A DNA stretch of 64,000 nt from Pseudomonas sp. Irchel 3E13 (GCF_900187455.1 NZ_FYDX01000007.1:1-64000), one strand, 5' to 3'; counted from the stretch's first letter, positions 1-10,561 are shown. Numbers and translations: made by a program. Notes: a model not told the origin generated them from the letters alone.

Positions 1-81
1 GTGATGCTGATAATCTTGCTGACTATCAGTCCAAATTCACAAGCACCCACACGAATTGCTTGATTCAATTGTTAAAGAGCG
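1..81 (-). promoter_or_regulatory. rRNA operon leader with boxA antitermination site
   Basis: Read on the minus strand, this is the transcribed leader upstream of a 16S rRNA gene that lies beyond the left edge. A boxA-like element (CGCTCTTTAACA, positions 81-70) matches the conserved antitermination box of bacterial rrn operons. It is followed by the leader typical of Pseudomonas 16S genes. No part of the mature 16S sequence is visible. Confidence 0.85.
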
Positions 82-117
82 GTTGGTTAAGAGCTTTTCG
101 TCTCAACCGAGGCGCGC

Positions 118-145
118 ATTCTACGCTTTCCTCTCAGCCTGTCAA
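118..145 (-). promoter_or_regulatory. rrn promoter proximal to 16S (P1 of three)
   Basis: On the minus strand there is a -35 TTGACA (145-140), a 16-base spacer and a -10 TAGAAT (123-118). A G+C-rich discriminator (GCGCGCC) follows, the usual mark of a stringently controlled rRNA promoter. It drives the operon leaving the window leftwards. Confidence 0.88.
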
Positions 146-227
146 GCGTTTATTTTGAAGTTTTTCAGAATTTCTCTTTTAACTTCAAACACTTGACTCG
201 CTGCGATCTCTCGTCAGCGGGAGGCGA

Positions 228-255
228 ATTCTACAGCGTTACAACCTGCTGTCAA
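228..255 (-). promoter_or_regulatory. rrn middle promoter (P2 of three)
   Basis: The -35 is TTGACA (255-250) and the -10 is TAGAAT (233-228), again with a 16-base spacer and a G+C-rich discriminator. The core hexamers are identical to the proximal promoter 110 bases downstream. Confidence 0.87.
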
Positions 256-370
256 CTGCCTTTTTTCACCGCTTTCGGTGGAGACCGAAACACTTCCTAC
301 GCTACCTGAAACTTCTAACTCGTTGAATCTCAAGGAGTTTTCCGTTTCGACTGCGCCGGAAGTGGGGCGA

Positions 371-423
371 ATTATAGACAGATAAAACAGGGCGTCAAGG
401 ACTAATTTGAAATTGATTCAAAT
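371..423 (-). promoter_or_regulatory. rrn distal promoter with UP-like element (P3 of three)
   Basis: The -35 is TTGACG (398-393) and the -10 is the perfect TATAAT (376-371), spaced by 16 bases. The A/T-rich stretch at 403-423, immediately upstream of the -35, could serve as an UP element for the RNA polymerase alpha subunit. The same stretch is an inverted repeat (ATTTGAA/TTCAAAT), so a hairpin role is also possible. Confidence 0.8.
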
Positions 424-436
424 CAGTACCTTACGC

Positions 437-458
437 CCTCCTCTATATATAGAAGAGG
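437..458 (-). terminator. possible tyrS terminator hairpin
   Basis: An imperfect palindrome centred on CTATATATAG with flanking CCTC/GAGG arms lies 17 bases past the tyrS stop. No clear U-tract follows, so termination here is tentative. It would insulate tyrS from the rrn promoters that fire in the same direction. Confidence 0.35.
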
Positions 459-475
459 ACGAACAACGCCTTCCT

Positions 476-1675
476 TTATTCAGCCTTCAACGTAATACGA
501 GCGAACGCCTTCTTGCCTGCCTGGCAAACATGCGTCGCGCCCAGGGCAAATACGAAACCGCGATCGACCACTTCACCATCGACCTTCACACCACCGGATG
601 CCAGCAGATCACGAGCAGCCGCCGAGTTCTTCACCAGACCTGCCTTATTAAGGATCGCAGAGATCGGCATGTCTTCAGCAGCCGACACCTCGACCTCAGG
701 CAGATCCTCAGGCAGCTCACCCTCTTTCATCCGGTTACCGGCTGCGCGATGCGCATTGGCTGCCGCTTCTTCACCATGGAAACGAGCAACGATTTCCTCA
801 GCCAGCTTGATCTTGATGTCGCGCGGGTTGGCACCTGCCGCCACATCCGCACGGAAACCGTCGATCTCTTCCATGGAGCGGAAGCTGAGCAGCTCGAAGT
901 AGCGCCACATCAGGGTGTCCGGAATCGACACGAGCTTGCTGTACATCACACCCGGTGCCTCCTGGATGCCGACGTAGTTGCCCAGCGACTTCGACATCTT
1001 CTTCACGCCATCGAGCCCTTCGAGCAATGGCATGGTGACGATGTTCTGAGCTTCCTGACCATAGCTGCGCTGCAGCTCACGCCCCATCAGCAGGTTGAAC
1101 TTCTGATCGGTCCCACCCAGCTCGACGTCCGCCTTCAGCGCCACGGAGTCATAACCCTGCACCAGCGGGTAGAGGAACTCGTGGATGGCGATCGGCTGAT
1201 TGGTGGTGTAACGCTTGTCGAAGTCGTCGCGCTCAAGCATCCGGGCTACGGTGTACTGCGAAGCCAGGCGAATGAAATCGGCCGGCGTCAGCTTGTCCAT
1301 CCAGGTGGAGTTGAACGCCACCTCGGTCTTGGCCGGATCGAGAATCTTGAAGACCTGCTGTTTATAGGTCTCGGCGTTGTCCAGCACCTGCTCGCGGGTC
1401 AGCGGTGGACGGGTGGCGCTCTTGCCGCTCGGGTCGCCGATCATGCCGGTGAAGTCACCGATCAGGAAGATCACCTGGTGACCCAGATCCTGGAACTGGC
1501 GCAGCTTGTTGATAAGCACCGTGTGCCCCAGGTGCAGGTCCGGCGCAGTCGGGTCGAAACCCGCCTTGATACGCAGCGGCTGACCACGCTTGAGTTTCTC
1601 GACCAGTTCGGACTCGACCAATACCTCTTCCGCACCACGCTTGATTAGCGCTAGCTGCTCTTCAACCGACTTCAT
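476..1675 (-). CDS. tyrS: tyrosyl-tRNA synthetase (TyrZ type)
   Basis: A class I aminoacyl-tRNA synthetase that charges tRNA-Tyr with tyrosine, in the cytoplasm. The 399-residue protein carries the HIGH-type motif HLGH at residues 48-51 and KMSKS at 226-230. The C-terminal part ([20 protein letters not shown]) is an S4-like RNA-binding segment. I chose the ATG giving [11 protein letters not shown], which has the family's usual N-terminus, over an upstream in-frame start that would add 33 unrelated residues. It has the long form found as TyrZ in P. aeruginosa, where the gene also sits next to an rRNA operon and mepM. It is transcribed towards the rrn promoters. Confidence 0.96.
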   Translation of the reverse strand: MKSVEEQLALIKRGAEEVLVESELVEKLKRGQPLRIKAGFDPTAPDLHLGHTVLINKLRQFQDLGHQVIFLIGDFTGMIGDPSGKSATRPPLTREQVLDNAETYKQQVFKILDPAKTEVAFNSTWMDKLTPADFIRLASQYTVARMLERDDFDKRYTTNQPIAIHEFLYPLVQGYDSVALKADVELGGTDQKFNLLMGRELQRSYGQEAQNIVTMPLLEGLDGVKKMSKSLGNYVGIQEAPGVMYSKLVSIPDTLMWRYFELLSFRSMEEIDGFRADVAAGANPRDIKIKLAEEIVARFHGEEAAANAHRAAGNRMKEGELPEDLPEVEVSAAEDMPISAILNKAGLVKNSAAARDLLASGGVKVDGEVVDRGFVFALGATHVCQAGKKAFARITLKAE

Positions 1676-1710
1676 AACAGACCCGCAAGGCTCAGATTCA
1701 AAGGGCCCCA

Positions 1711-1738
1711 ACCATACAAGATCAACCGCCAAATACAA
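1711..1738 (-). promoter_or_regulatory. candidate tyrS promoter
   Basis: A -35-like TTGTAT (1738-1733) and -10-like TATGGT (1716-1711) are separated by 16 bases, about 35 bases before the tyrS ATG. The match is only moderate. Confidence 0.35.
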
Positions 1739-1792
1739 GTTCCCGGGCCGGATGTGACCCGCAACCCTGTACATGACGTCTGCGCGCTTGCT

Positions 1793-1821
1793 TTGAAGGG
1801 GATTTGGTTATATTTTATACA
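1793..1821 (+). promoter_or_regulatory. candidate mepM promoter
   Basis: A -35 TTGAAG (1793-1798) and -10 TATACA (1816-1821) are separated by 17 bases in an otherwise A/T-rich stretch. It is divergent from tyrS and lies 66 bases upstream of the chosen mepM start. Confidence 0.55.
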
Positions 1822-1886
1822 GTTATTTCATCTTCATCATGTCATTCATCTTTTCCTTTTCATCATTTTTCAAAGTCTATTCATCC

Positions 1887-3314
1887 ATGACCAAAGAACC
1901 GCCTAAAGCGCCCCCGCTTTATCCGAAGAGCCACCTGTTGGCCGCAAGCGGCATCGCCGCCTTGCTCAGCCTGGCTTTGCTGGTATTCCCGTCCAGCGAA
2001 GTGGAAGCCAAACGGACCACCCTGAATCTCGAACTGGAAAGCCCTGCGGAGCAGCTCAAGGATCAGCCCGAGCAGCCAATCGCCGCCGAGGAAACCAGCA
2101 CCTCGCCCTTCGCGCAGATCGACAACTCCGCGCAAACGACCGAGGAAACCGCCAAGACCGAGCCCGCCACCGCGGCGCCGGAGCCTGCAAAAGAAGTCGC
2201 CAGCAACCAGCCCAACCACCGCGAAGTGACCGTGGCCCGCGGTGATACGCTGTCGACGCTGTTCTCCAAGGTCGGCCTCCCCGCCAATGCGGTGCATGAA
2301 GTGCTGGCCAGTAACAAGCAAGCCAAGCAGTTCAGCCAGCTCAAGCATGGCCAAGTCCTTCAGATCGAGCTGGACAAGGACGGTCAACTGGCCAGCCTGC
2401 ACAGCAAGGTCAGCGACCTGGAAACCATCCGCCTGAACAAGAGCGCCAACGGCTTTGTCTTCAACCGCGAAGTGACCAAACCCGTGGTCCGCTCCGCGTA
2501 TGTGCACGGCGTGATCAAGAGCTCGCTCTCCGCCTCCGCGCAGCGTGCCGGCCTGTCTCACAACATGACCATGGACATGGCCAGCATCTTTGGCTACGAC
2601 ATCGACTTCGCCCAAGACATCCGCCAGGGCGACGAATTTGATGTGATCTACGAACAGAAGGTCATCGACGGCAAAGTCGTCGGCAACGGCAACATCCTCT
2701 CGGCGCGCTTTACCAACCGCGGCAAGAGCTACAGCGCAGTGCGCTACACCAACAAGCTCGGCACCACCAGCTACTACACCGCCGACGGCAACAGCATGCG
2801 CAAGGCGTTCATCCGTACTCCGGTGGACTTCGCCCGCATCAGCTCGCGCTTCTCCGCTGGCCGCAAGCATCCGATCCTGAACAAGATCCGCGCCCACAAA
2901 GGCGTCGACTACGCAGCCCCGCGCGGCACGCCGATCAAGGCCGCCGGCGACGGCAAGGTCCTGCTGGCCGGGCGCCGTGGCGGTTACGGCAACACCGTGA
3001 TCATCCAGCACGGCAACACCTACCAGACCCTGTACGGCCACATGCAAGGCTTCGCCAAGGGCGTGAAGACCGGCGGCACCGTCAAGCAGGGCCAGGTCAT
3101 CGGCTACATCGGCACCACCGGCCTGTCCACCGGACCGCACCTGCACTACGAGTTCCAGGTCAACGGTGTGCACGTCGACCCGCTGGGCCAGAAGCTGCCC
3201 ATGGCCGACCCGATCGCCAAGGCCGAGCGCCAGCGCTTCATGCAGTTGAGCCAGCCGCTTATCGCGCGCATGGACCAGGAAAAGGCCACCATGCTGGCCT
3301 TGAACAAGCGCTAA
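1887..3314 (+). CDS. mepM: M23 peptidoglycan DD-endopeptidase (MepM-like)
   Basis: A zinc peptidase that cuts peptide crosslinks in peptidoglycan, acting in the periplasm. The 475-residue protein starts with a membrane-spanning anchor (about residues 12-30), then an Ala/Glu/Pro-rich linker. A LysM/OapA-like wall-binding segment follows (VTVARGDTLSTLF, about 115-165), and the C-terminus is a LytM/M23 domain. Zinc ligands are visible as H337xxxD341 (HKGVD) and H418-L-H420 (HLHYEF). MTKEPPKAPP is preferred as start; an upstream in-frame ATG at 1839 would add 16 hydrophobic residues. The homologue at this locus in P. aeruginosa (PA0667, MepM) is a substrate of the CtpA protease. It is followed 3 bases later by anmK, so the two cell-wall genes are probably cotranscribed. 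Confidence 0.9.
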   Translation: MTKEPPKAPPLYPKSHLLAASGIAALLSLALLVFPSSEVEAKRTTLNLELESPAEQLKDQPEQPIAAEETSTSPFAQIDNSAQTTEETAKTEPATAAPEPAKEVASNQPNHREVTVARGDTLSTLFSKVGLPANAVHEVLASNKQAKQFSQLKHGQVLQIELDKDGQLASLHSKVSDLETIRLNKSANGFVFNREVTKPVVRSAYVHGVIKSSLSASAQRAGLSHNMTMDMASIFGYDIDFAQDIRQGDEFDVIYEQKVIDGKVVGNGNILSARFTNRGKSYSAVRYTNKLGTTSYYTADGNSMRKAFIRTPVDFARISSRFSAGRKHPILNKIRAHKGVDYAAPRGTPIKAAGDGKVLLAGRRGGYGNTVIIQHGNTYQTLYGHMQGFAKGVKTGGTVKQGQVIGYIGTTGLSTGPHLHYEFQVNGVHVDPLGQKLPMADPIAKAERQRFMQLSQPLIARMDQEKATMLALNKR

Positions 3315-4409
<1,095 letters not shown>

Positions 4410-4423
4410 ACCGCAAAAAGCAA

Positions 4424-4447
4424 AACGCCGCGCATCAGCGCGGCGTT
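4424..4447 (-). terminator. erpA intrinsic terminator
   Basis: A perfect 10-bp stem with an ATCA loop (AACGCCGCGC/GCGCGGCGTT) lies between convergent anmK and erpA. On the minus strand it is followed by TTGCTTTTTGC, which makes it a good terminator for erpA. The plus-strand side lacks a T-run, so it serves anmK less well. Confidence 0.8.
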
Positions 4448-4465
4448 CAGCAACATCCCGGCAAA

Positions 4466-4816
4466 TCAGATCGAGAACGAGGAACCGCAACCACAGGTGG
4501 TCGTGGCGTTCGGGTTCTTGATGATGAAGCGCGAACCTTCCAGACCTTCCTGGTAGTCCACTTCGGCACCTGCCAGGTACTGGAAGCTCATCGGGTCAAC
4601 CACCAGGGCAACGCCCTCGCGCTCGACAATGGTGTCGTCTTCAGCGACATCTTCATCGAAAGTGAAGCCATACTGGAAGCCGGAGCAACCGCCACCCGTC
4701 ACGAATACTCGCAACTTCAGACGATCATTGCCCTCTTCGTCTACCAGGGTCTTCACCTTGTGCGCGGCGTTATGCGTGAACTGCAAAACCGAAGGGGTGA
4801 AGGATTCGACGCTCAT
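4466..4816 (-). CDS. erpA: iron-sulfur cluster insertion protein ErpA
   Basis: An A-type carrier that delivers Fe-S clusters to apo-proteins, including enzymes of isoprenoid synthesis. The 116-residue protein has the three conserved cysteines of the HesB/IscA family: C44 in GGGCSGF, and C108 and C110 in the C-terminal [10 protein letters not shown]. ErpA rather than IscA is supported by the whole sequence and by its isolated position outside an isc cluster, next to anmK and argC as in P. aeruginosa. Regulation by IscR is plausible but no site was identified. Confidence 0.93.
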   Translation of the reverse strand: MSVESFTPSVLQFTHNAAHKVKTLVDEEGNDRLKLRVFVTGGGCSGFQYGFTFDEDVAEDDTIVEREGVALVVDPMSFQYLAGAEVDYQEGLEGSRFIIKNPNATTTCGCGSSFSI

Positions 4817-4863
4817 GCTGAATATCTCCCGGCGCTATGCCGCCATAATGCGTGATGGCGCGC

Positions 4864-4893
4864 ATTATCCGCTTCCCCTAGAAAATTGGTCAA
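4864..4893 (-). promoter_or_regulatory. candidate erpA promoter
   Basis: On the minus strand a -35 TTGACC (4893-4888) and -10 GATAAT (4869-4864) are separated by 18 bases, about 48 bases before the erpA ATG. Confidence 0.55.
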
Positions 4894-4960
4894 CTATAGA
4901 AGCGGCATCAGGCTACAAGCGGAAGGTATAAGTCCCGCCCGCAGCACGATGTGGTAGCCG

Positions 4961-5995
4961 TTAAGGCAGCAGCCCGGCGTGGGACAGGCCCAGGCGCTCG
5001 TCGAGGCCAAAGAGGATGTTGAGGTTCTGCACCGCCTGGCCCGAAGCGCCCTTCACCAGGTTGTCGATGACCGACAGTACCACCACCAGATCGCCGCCTT
5101 GCGGACGATGCACGGCGATACGACAGACGTTGGCACCACGCACGCTACGGGTTTCCGGGTGGCTGCCGGCCGGCATCACGTCGACGAACGGCTCATCGGC
5201 GTAGCGCTTCTCGAACAGCGCCTGCAGGTCCACCGAGGTATCGGCGACCGTCGCGTACAGCGTCGAGTGAATGCCGCGGATCATCGGGGTCAGGTGCGGA
5301 ACGAAGGTCAGGCCGACGTCACCACCCGCCGCCCGGCGCAGGCCCTGGCGAATTTCAGGCAGGTGACGGTGACCTTTGACCGCGTAGGCCTTCATGCTTT
5401 CGCCCGCCTCACAGAACAGCGAACCCACGCTGGCACCGCGGCCGGCACCGCTCACGCCCGACTTGCAGTCGGCGATCAGACGCGAAGTGTCGGCGATGCC
5501 TGCTTCCAGCAGCGGCAGGAAGCCCAACTGGGTTGCAGTGGGGTAGCAACCCGGCACCGCGATCAGGCGCGCCTGGCGGATCTGCTCGCGATTAACTTCC
5601 GGCAGGCCGTAGACCGCGTCCTTGAGCAGCTCAGGTGCACCGTGCGGCTGGCCGTACCATTTGGCCCATTCATCGGCGTCCTGCAGGCGGAAGTCGGCGG
5701 ACAGGTCGATGACCTTGGTACCCGCCGCCAGCAATTCACCGGCCAGCGCGTGGGCGACGCCGTGCGGGGTGGCGAAGAACACCACATCACAGGCGGCGAG
5801 GGTCTTGGTATCCGGGACGCTGAACGCCAGGCCGTCGTAGTGGCCTCGCAGGTTCGGGTACATGTCGGCCACGGGCAGGCCCGCCTCGGAGCGAGAAGTG
5901 ATGACTGCAACTTCAGCCTGAGGATGCTGTGCCAGCAGACGCAGCAATTCGACACCGGTGTAACCCGTGCCGCCGACGATACCGACCTTGACCAT
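4961..5995 (-). CDS. argC: N-acetyl-gamma-glutamyl-phosphate reductase
   Basis: The third step of arginine biosynthesis: NADPH-dependent reduction of N-acetylglutamyl phosphate to the semialdehyde. The 344-residue protein has the dinucleotide-binding [10 protein letters not shown] near its N-terminus, the FFATPHG segment and the catalytic cysteine C150 in VPGCYPTA. I chose the start giving MVKVGIVGG, which has AGGGGCAGG just upstream; an in-frame ATG six codons earlier is less likely. It is divergent from hemJ. Confidence 0.96.
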   Translation of the reverse strand: MVKVGIVGGTGYTGVELLRLLAQHPQAEVAVITSRSEAGLPVADMYPNLRGHYDGLAFSVPDTKTLAACDVVFFATPHGVAHALAGELLAAGTKVIDLSADFRLQDADEWAKWYGQPHGAPELLKDAVYGLPEVNREQIRQARLIAVPGCYPTATQLGFLPLLEAGIADTSRLIADCKSGVSGAGRGASVGSLFCEAGESMKAYAVKGHRHLPEIRQGLRRAAGGDVGLTFVPHLTPMIRGIHSTLYATVADTSVDLQALFEKRYADEPFVDVMPAGSHPETRSVRGANVCRIAVHRPQGGDLVVVLSVIDNLVKGASGQAVQNLNILFGLDERLGLSHAGLLP

Positions 5996-6135
5996 ATACC
6001 TGCCCCCTATCAACGAACCGACTGGAAAGCCGACGATGATAGGGGCCAGCGACTACGCCTACAACCGTTGAGATGACGGGCGCGGCACCGAACTACTACT
6101 ATCTGACGACCGTGAACCTGAAAGGAATAAAAAAC

Positions 6136-6561
6136 ATGCTGTACCTATGGATCAAAGCCTTGCACATCGTCAGCGTCGTCTGCTGGTTTGCAGGACTTTT
6201 CTACCTGCCCCGCCTGTTCGTCTACCACGCCCAGAGCAAAGACAGCATCAGCCGCGACCGCTTCGTGGTCATGGAACGCAAGCTCTACCGCTTCATCATG
6301 GGCCCGGCGATGATCGCCGCCTTCGTCTTCGGGATCTGGATGCTGATCCTGAGCCCCGGCTTTCTCAGCCAGGGCTGGCTCCACGCCAAGCTCACCCTTG
6401 TCATCCTGCTGACCGGCTACCATCACATGTGCGGCGCCAACGTGAAACGCTTCGCCCGCGGCGACAACACCCGCAGCCACACCTACTTCCGCTGGTTCAA
6501 TGAAGTGCCCGTGTTGATGCTGCTGGGCATTGTAATTCTGGTGGTCGTCAAACCGTTCTGA
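6136..6561 (+). CDS. hemJ: protoporphyrinogen oxidase HemJ
   Basis: A small integral inner-membrane protein of the HemJ/CopD-like family that oxidises protoporphyrinogen IX to protoporphyrin IX in heme synthesis. The 141-residue protein has four hydrophobic segments. It keeps the conserved N-terminal His (H10 in IKALH) and the MERKLYRFIMGPAM segment with the conserved Lys. The ATG at 6136 follows an AAAGGAATAA ribosome binding site, and 21 upstream in-frame codons are unlikely to be translated. Assignment rests on family sequence; the older label would be conserved membrane protein UPF0093. Confidence 0.88.
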   Translation: MLYLWIKALHIVSVVCWFAGLFYLPRLFVYHAQSKDSISRDRFVVMERKLYRFIMGPAMIAAFVFGIWMLILSPGFLSQGWLHAKLTLVILLTGYHHMCGANVKRFARGDNTRSHTYFRWFNEVPVLMLLGIVILVVVKPF

Positions 6562-6591
6562 CAGTAGCCACCCCCGACCCGAGAATCCGCC

Positions 6592-7548
6592 ATGTCACTG
6601 CCTGCCCTGCTCGAACAACGCCTGCGCCTGCCCGTGGTGGCGGCGCCGATGTTTCTGATATCGAACCCGCAACTGGTGCTCGCCTGTTGTCGCAATGGCG
6701 TGGTGGGCAGTTTCCCGGCCCTGAACCAGCGCGAAACCGCCGGTTTCAAGGCCTGGCTGGAAGAAATCGAGGCGGGGCTGGACGGGCTTGAGCGCGCAGC
6801 TCCCTACGCGGTGAACCTGATCGTCCATCACAGCAATCCGCGCCTGCAGGCGGATTTGGCGGTGTGTATCGAGCACAAGGTGCCGATCGTCATCACCAGC
6901 CTCGGGGCGGTCAAGGAAGTCGTGGATGCCGTGCACAGCTACGGCGGCCTGGTGTTTCACGATGTCACCACCCGCCGCCATGCCGAGAAAGCTGCACAGG
7001 CCGGGGTCGATGGCCTGATCGCGGTCGCGGCAGGCGCCGGCGGGCATGCCGGGACCTGGAGCCCGTTCGCCCTGGTCAGCGAGATTCGCCAGTTCTTCGA
7101 CAAGACCTTGTTGCTGGCCGGGTGCCTGAACACAGGCCGTGAAATTCTCGCCGCGCAACTGCTGGGCGCCGACCTGGCCTATCTCGGCACCCACTTCATT
7201 GCCAGCCAGGAAAGCCAGGCGCCTGCGCAATACAAGGACATGCTGCTGCAAGCCAAGGCCGCCGATATCGTTCATACGCCAGTGGTGTCCGGCGTGCCGG
7301 CGAGCTTCATGCGCCAGAGCCTGGAGAAAGCCGGTTACGACCTGGCCAACCTGAACAAGGGTGGCGAGATCCAGCTCAAACCTATTCACGACGAAGCGAA
7401 GGCCTGGAAGACCGTCTGGTCCGCCGGCCAAGGCGTGGGCGGCATCGATGAGCAGTTGCCGACACAGGCACTGATCGAGCGCCTGGACACCGAATATCGC
7501 CAGGCCCTGGCCAACGCCCAGCGCCTCGGCACGCACTGGCCGCGCTGA
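6592..7548 (+). CDS. nitronate monooxygenase family flavoprotein
   Basis: A 318-residue FMN-binding TIM-barrel protein of the 2-nitropropane dioxygenase/nitronate monooxygenase family. Seen motifs are the N-terminal VVAAPMFLISNP, the glycine-rich AAGAGGHAGTWSPF phosphate-binding loop (with the His usually near the active site) and GADLAYLGTHFIASQES near the C-terminus. Family members oxidise alkyl nitronates such as propionate 3-nitronate using oxygen, but many have unknown substrates. It lies 30 bases after hemJ and 61 bases before an SDR gene on the same strand. Confidence 0.85.
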   Translation: MSLPALLEQRLRLPVVAAPMFLISNPQLVLACCRNGVVGSFPALNQRETAGFKAWLEEIEAGLDGLERAAPYAVNLIVHHSNPRLQADLAVCIEHKVPIVITSLGAVKEVVDAVHSYGGLVFHDVTTRRHAEKAAQAGVDGLIAVAAGAGGHAGTWSPFALVSEIRQFFDKTLLLAGCLNTGREILAAQLLGADLAYLGTHFIASQESQAPAQYKDMLLQAKAADIVHTPVVSGVPASFMRQSLEKAGYDLANLNKGGEIQLKPIHDEAKAWKTVWSAGQGVGGIDEQLPTQALIERLDTEYRQALANAQRLGTHWPR

Positions 7549-7609
7549 GCGAGCGGCCTTTGTGTAGACTAGGCCGCCCTTTCAAACGCCCCCGCCATTG
7601 GAGAACTGC

Positions 7610-8383
7610 ATGACCCGTTACGCCATGATCACCGGTGCCTCCAGCGGTCTGGGCCTGGCACTGGCCGAAGCATTGGCGCGTCGGGGGCGCAACCTGATCC
7701 TGGTGGCACGCCAGCGCGACCTGCTGGAACCCGTCGCCATCGAGCTGACCCAGCGTTTCGGCGTGGAAGTCTTGTTCCGCGCCTGCGATATCGGCGAGCC
7801 GCTGCGCTTGTCGGGCTTCCTGCTGGAGCTCGAAGAAAGCGATCGGCACATCGACCTGCTGGTCAATTGCGCCGGGATTCGCTCCTACGGTCATTTCCTC
7901 GCGCAGGAATGGGCCGACGAGCAAGACCTCATCGAAGTGAACATCATCGCCCTGACCCGCCTGTGCCATGCCATGGGCAATGCCATGGCCGTGCAGGGCG
8001 GCGGGCAGATTCTCAATGTCGCGTCGCTGGCCGCCTTCGCGCCGGGCCCATGGATGAGCAGCTATGCCGCCAGCAAGGCGTACGTGCTGCACTTCTCCGA
8101 AGGGTTGCGCGAGGAACTGAAGCAAACTGGCATCAAGGTCTCGGTCCTCTGCCCCGGCCCGGTCCGCTCACCCAACCGGCGCATCCCGCGCCTCGAGTCC
8201 GGCAAGCGCTGCCTGAGCCCCGAAGAAGTGGCGCTCTACACAGTTCGCGCGCTGGACCGCAACAAGGCGATCATCATTCCCGGCCGGCGCAACCGCTGGC
8301 TGGCCTTCAGTCCCCGCCTGCTGACACGCTGGATGAGCCGCAAACTGGCCGGGGCCATCAACCGCGCTTACTGCCCGCGCTGA
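7610..8383 (+). CDS. short-chain dehydrogenase/reductase
   Basis: A 257-residue classical SDR. The Rossmann motif TGASSGLG lies near residues 9-16, NCAG at about 86, and the catalytic set includes S and Y/K in SSYAASKAY. The start is the ATG at 7610, preceded by GGAGAA; a TTG four codons earlier overlaps that binding site and is rejected. The C-terminus is basic with a hydrophobic patch (WLAFSPRLLTRWM), suggesting membrane association. The substrate cannot be told from sequence. Confidence 0.85.
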   Translation: MTRYAMITGASSGLGLALAEALARRGRNLILVARQRDLLEPVAIELTQRFGVEVLFRACDIGEPLRLSGFLLELEESDRHIDLLVNCAGIRSYGHFLAQEWADEQDLIEVNIIALTRLCHAMGNAMAVQGGGQILNVASLAAFAPGPWMSSYAASKAYVLHFSEGLREELKQTGIKVSVLCPGPVRSPNRRIPRLESGKRCLSPEEVALYTVRALDRNKAIIIPGRRNRWLAFSPRLLTRWMSRKLAGAINRAYCPR

Positions 8384-8456
8384 ATCGAATCGCTACTGGG
8401 CGGCGGCGCGCGGGCTGAGTACACTCAGGCCCGACCACCACCATGGAGCAAGCGTT

Positions 8457-8795
8457 GTGGAAACTATTTTCACCAAGATCATCAACCGGGAGATCCCGGC
8501 CAAGATCATCTACGAAGACGACCAGGTCCTGGCGTTCCACGATATCGCCCCCCAGGCCCCGGTACATTTCCTGGTAATCCCGAAAAAGCCGATCCGCACC
8601 CTCAACGACCTCACCGAGGAAGACAAGGGCCTGGCCGGACACATCCTGTTCACCGCGCAGCGGCTGGCCAAGGAGCTGGGCTGTGAAGACGGTTTCCGCG
8701 TCGTGATGAACTGCAACGAGCTGGGCGGGCAGACGGTCTACCACATCCACATGCACGTGCTCGGCCAGCGCCAAATGCACTGGCCACCGGGCTGA
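8457..8795 (+). CDS. HIT-family (HinT-like) purine nucleoside phosphoramidase
   Basis: A 112-residue histidine-triad protein. The HIT signature is HIHMHVLG near the C-terminus (about residues 98-105), and the N-terminal [16 protein letters not shown] is typical of the HinT branch. Such enzymes hydrolyse AMP-lysine or AMP-phosphoramidates. The start is GTG at 8457, giving the normal family N-terminus METIFTKII. Its neighbour coq7 is 65 bases downstream, as in other pseudomonads. Confidence 0.92.
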   Translation: METIFTKIINREIPAKIIYEDDQVLAFHDIAPQAPVHFLVIPKKPIRTLNDLTEEDKGLAGHILFTAQRLAKELGCEDGFRVVMNCNELGGQTVYHIHMHVLGQRQMHWPPG

Positions 8796-8860
8796 TCCAG
8801 CGCAAGCCCTGTCACATCGATTGGGTTAAACTGTCGGGCACATTCTTGCGGAGGTGCCCG

Positions 8861-9508
8861 ATGGCTACCGAACGTCAATATTCCCCGCTCGACCGCTTGT
8901 TGCTGCAGGCCGACACCGCCATGCGCACCTTGCTGCCCTTCAGCGGCCAACCTACCCGCCCTTCCCCGGCGATCGTCCAGCCCGAGTCCGAGCTCGACGA
9001 GAAACAGACCCGCCACATCGCTGGCCTCATGCGCATCAACCACACCGGCGAAGTCTGCGCCCAGGCGCTGTATCAGGGCCAAGCCTTGACCGCCAAGCTG
9101 CCGCACGTGCGCAAGGCCATGGAACAAGCCGCCGATGAAGAAATCGACCACCTGGCCTGGTGCGAACAGCGCATCCGTCAGTTGGGCAGCCATCCGAGCG
9201 TGCTCAATCCGCTGTTCTACGGCATGTCCTTCGGCATTGGCGCCTTTGCCGGGCTGATCAGCGACAAAGTCAGCCTGGGTTTCGTCGCCGCTACCGAGCA
9301 TCAGGTCTGCAAGCACCTGGACGAGCATCTGGAGCAGATCCCGCCGGAAGACGAGAAATCCCGCGCCATCCTCGAACAGATGCGTATCGACGAAGAGCAC
9401 CACGCCGAGTCGGCGCTCAACGCTGGCGGCTTCCGCTTCCCGGCCCCGGTCAAATTTGGCATGAGCCTGATGGCCAAGGTCATGACCAAAAGCACCTACC
9501 GCATCTGA
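8861..9508 (+). CDS. coq7: 3-demethoxyubiquinol 3-hydroxylase Coq7
   Basis: A di-iron monooxygenase that performs the penultimate ring hydroxylation in ubiquinone synthesis, peripheral to the inner membrane. The 215-residue protein carries the family's carboxylate/His iron ligands in [39 protein letters not shown] and [11 protein letters not shown]. The start MATERQY is preceded by GGAGG six bases away, which decides against an in-frame start five codons upstream. The protein is of the bacterial Coq7 type, not UbiF. Confidence 0.95.
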   Translation: MATERQYSPLDRLLLQADTAMRTLLPFSGQPTRPSPAIVQPESELDEKQTRHIAGLMRINHTGEVCAQALYQGQALTAKLPHVRKAMEQAADEEIDHLAWCEQRIRQLGSHPSVLNPLFYGMSFGIGAFAGLISDKVSLGFVAATEHQVCKHLDEHLEQIPPEDEKSRAILEQMRIDEEHHAESALNAGGFRFPAPVKFGMSLMAKVMTKSTYRI

Positions 9509-9514
9509 TCTGCC

Positions 9515-10555
9515 ATGACCGGGCGCTTCGATGCCAGTGACCTGACCCGCGCGGTCGACGCGGGCGTCCTCGACGCCGCGCAAAAACAGGCGCTGCTGTC
9601 CTTTCTGGAGCAGCAGACGCCACGACAGGCCAGCTTCCAGTTGGCCCACGTCGCCTTCTACCTTGGCGCCCTGCTGATCATGGGCGCCATGGGCTGGCTG
9701 CTCAGTGAAGCCTGGATGCGTATCGGCGACGGCGCGCTGCTGACGGTTGCCCTGGCCTACATTCTGCTGCTGACCCTGGGCGGCCTGGCGTTGCAACGCC
9801 GAGGCCAGCTCATTCCCGGAGGCGTCCTCGCCGCAGTGGCGGTCAGCATCGTGCCGCTGGCGGTGTTCGCCATTGAGCGCCTCGCCGGCTTCTGGCCACT
9901 GGACGACAACCAGTCCAACTACCACCACTACTACACCTACGTGCAAGGCGGCTGGCTGCTGATGGAGTTGGCGACGGTGTGCGCCGGCCTGCTGATGCTG
10001 CGGCTGATCCCTTTCCCATTCATCGTCATGCCGATCGCCCTCGCGCTGTGGTTCATGTCCATGGACCTGACGGAATGGCTTTATGGCTCACCGTTCGACT
10101 GGGATCAGCGCCAGCAGGTGTCGCTTTGGTTCGGCCTGGGGTTGCTGATGGTGTTCCTGTTGATCGACGGCCGCACCCGCCAGGACTTCGCCTTCTGGGG
10201 CTACCTGGCCGGATTGCTGGCGTTCTGGGGAGGACTGACGTCGATGAACAGCGACAGTGAAGTGGGCAAGGCCCTGTACTGCCTGATCAACCTGGGACTG
10301 ATGTTGATCGCCGTGCTGTTGCGCCGGCCGATGTTCATGGTCTTCGGCGCCCTGGGCGTGGCGGCGTACCTGGGTTATCTGTCGTATGAAGTGTTCGCCG
10401 ACTCGCTGCTGTTCCCGCTGGTATTGAGCGTGATCGGCCTGGGCGTGATTGGCCTGGGGCTGCTGTATCAGAAGCATCGCGAGCGCTTGAGCGCGACATT
10501 GCGCGCCGCCATTCCGACGGGCGTGATGGCGTTGTTGCCGGGGTTGCGTCGCTGA
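9515..10555 (+). CDS. polytopic membrane protein, DUF2157-like
   Basis: A 346-residue protein with roughly nine hydrophobic segments beginning near residue 45. A short soluble N-terminus (ASDLTRAVDAGVLDAAQKQALLSFLEQQ) resembles the region found in DUF2157-type proteins. No catalytic motif is visible and the function is unknown. It begins 6 bases after the coq7 stop and is probably cotranscribed with it. Confidence 0.7.
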   Translation: MTGRFDASDLTRAVDAGVLDAAQKQALLSFLEQQTPRQASFQLAHVAFYLGALLIMGAMGWLLSEAWMRIGDGALLTVALAYILLLTLGGLALQRRGQLIPGGVLAAVAVSIVPLAVFAIERLAGFWPLDDNQSNYHHYYTYVQGGWLLMELATVCAGLLMLRLIPFPFIVMPIALALWFMSMDLTEWLYGSPFDWDQRQQVSLWFGLGLLMVFLLIDGRTRQDFAFWGYLAGLLAFWGGLTSMNSDSEVGKALYCLINLGLMLIAVLLRRPMFMVFGALGVAAYLGYLSYEVFADSLLFPLVLSVIGLGVIGLGLLYQKHRERLSATLRAAIPTGVMALLPGLRR

Positions 10556-10561
10556 ACCTTG

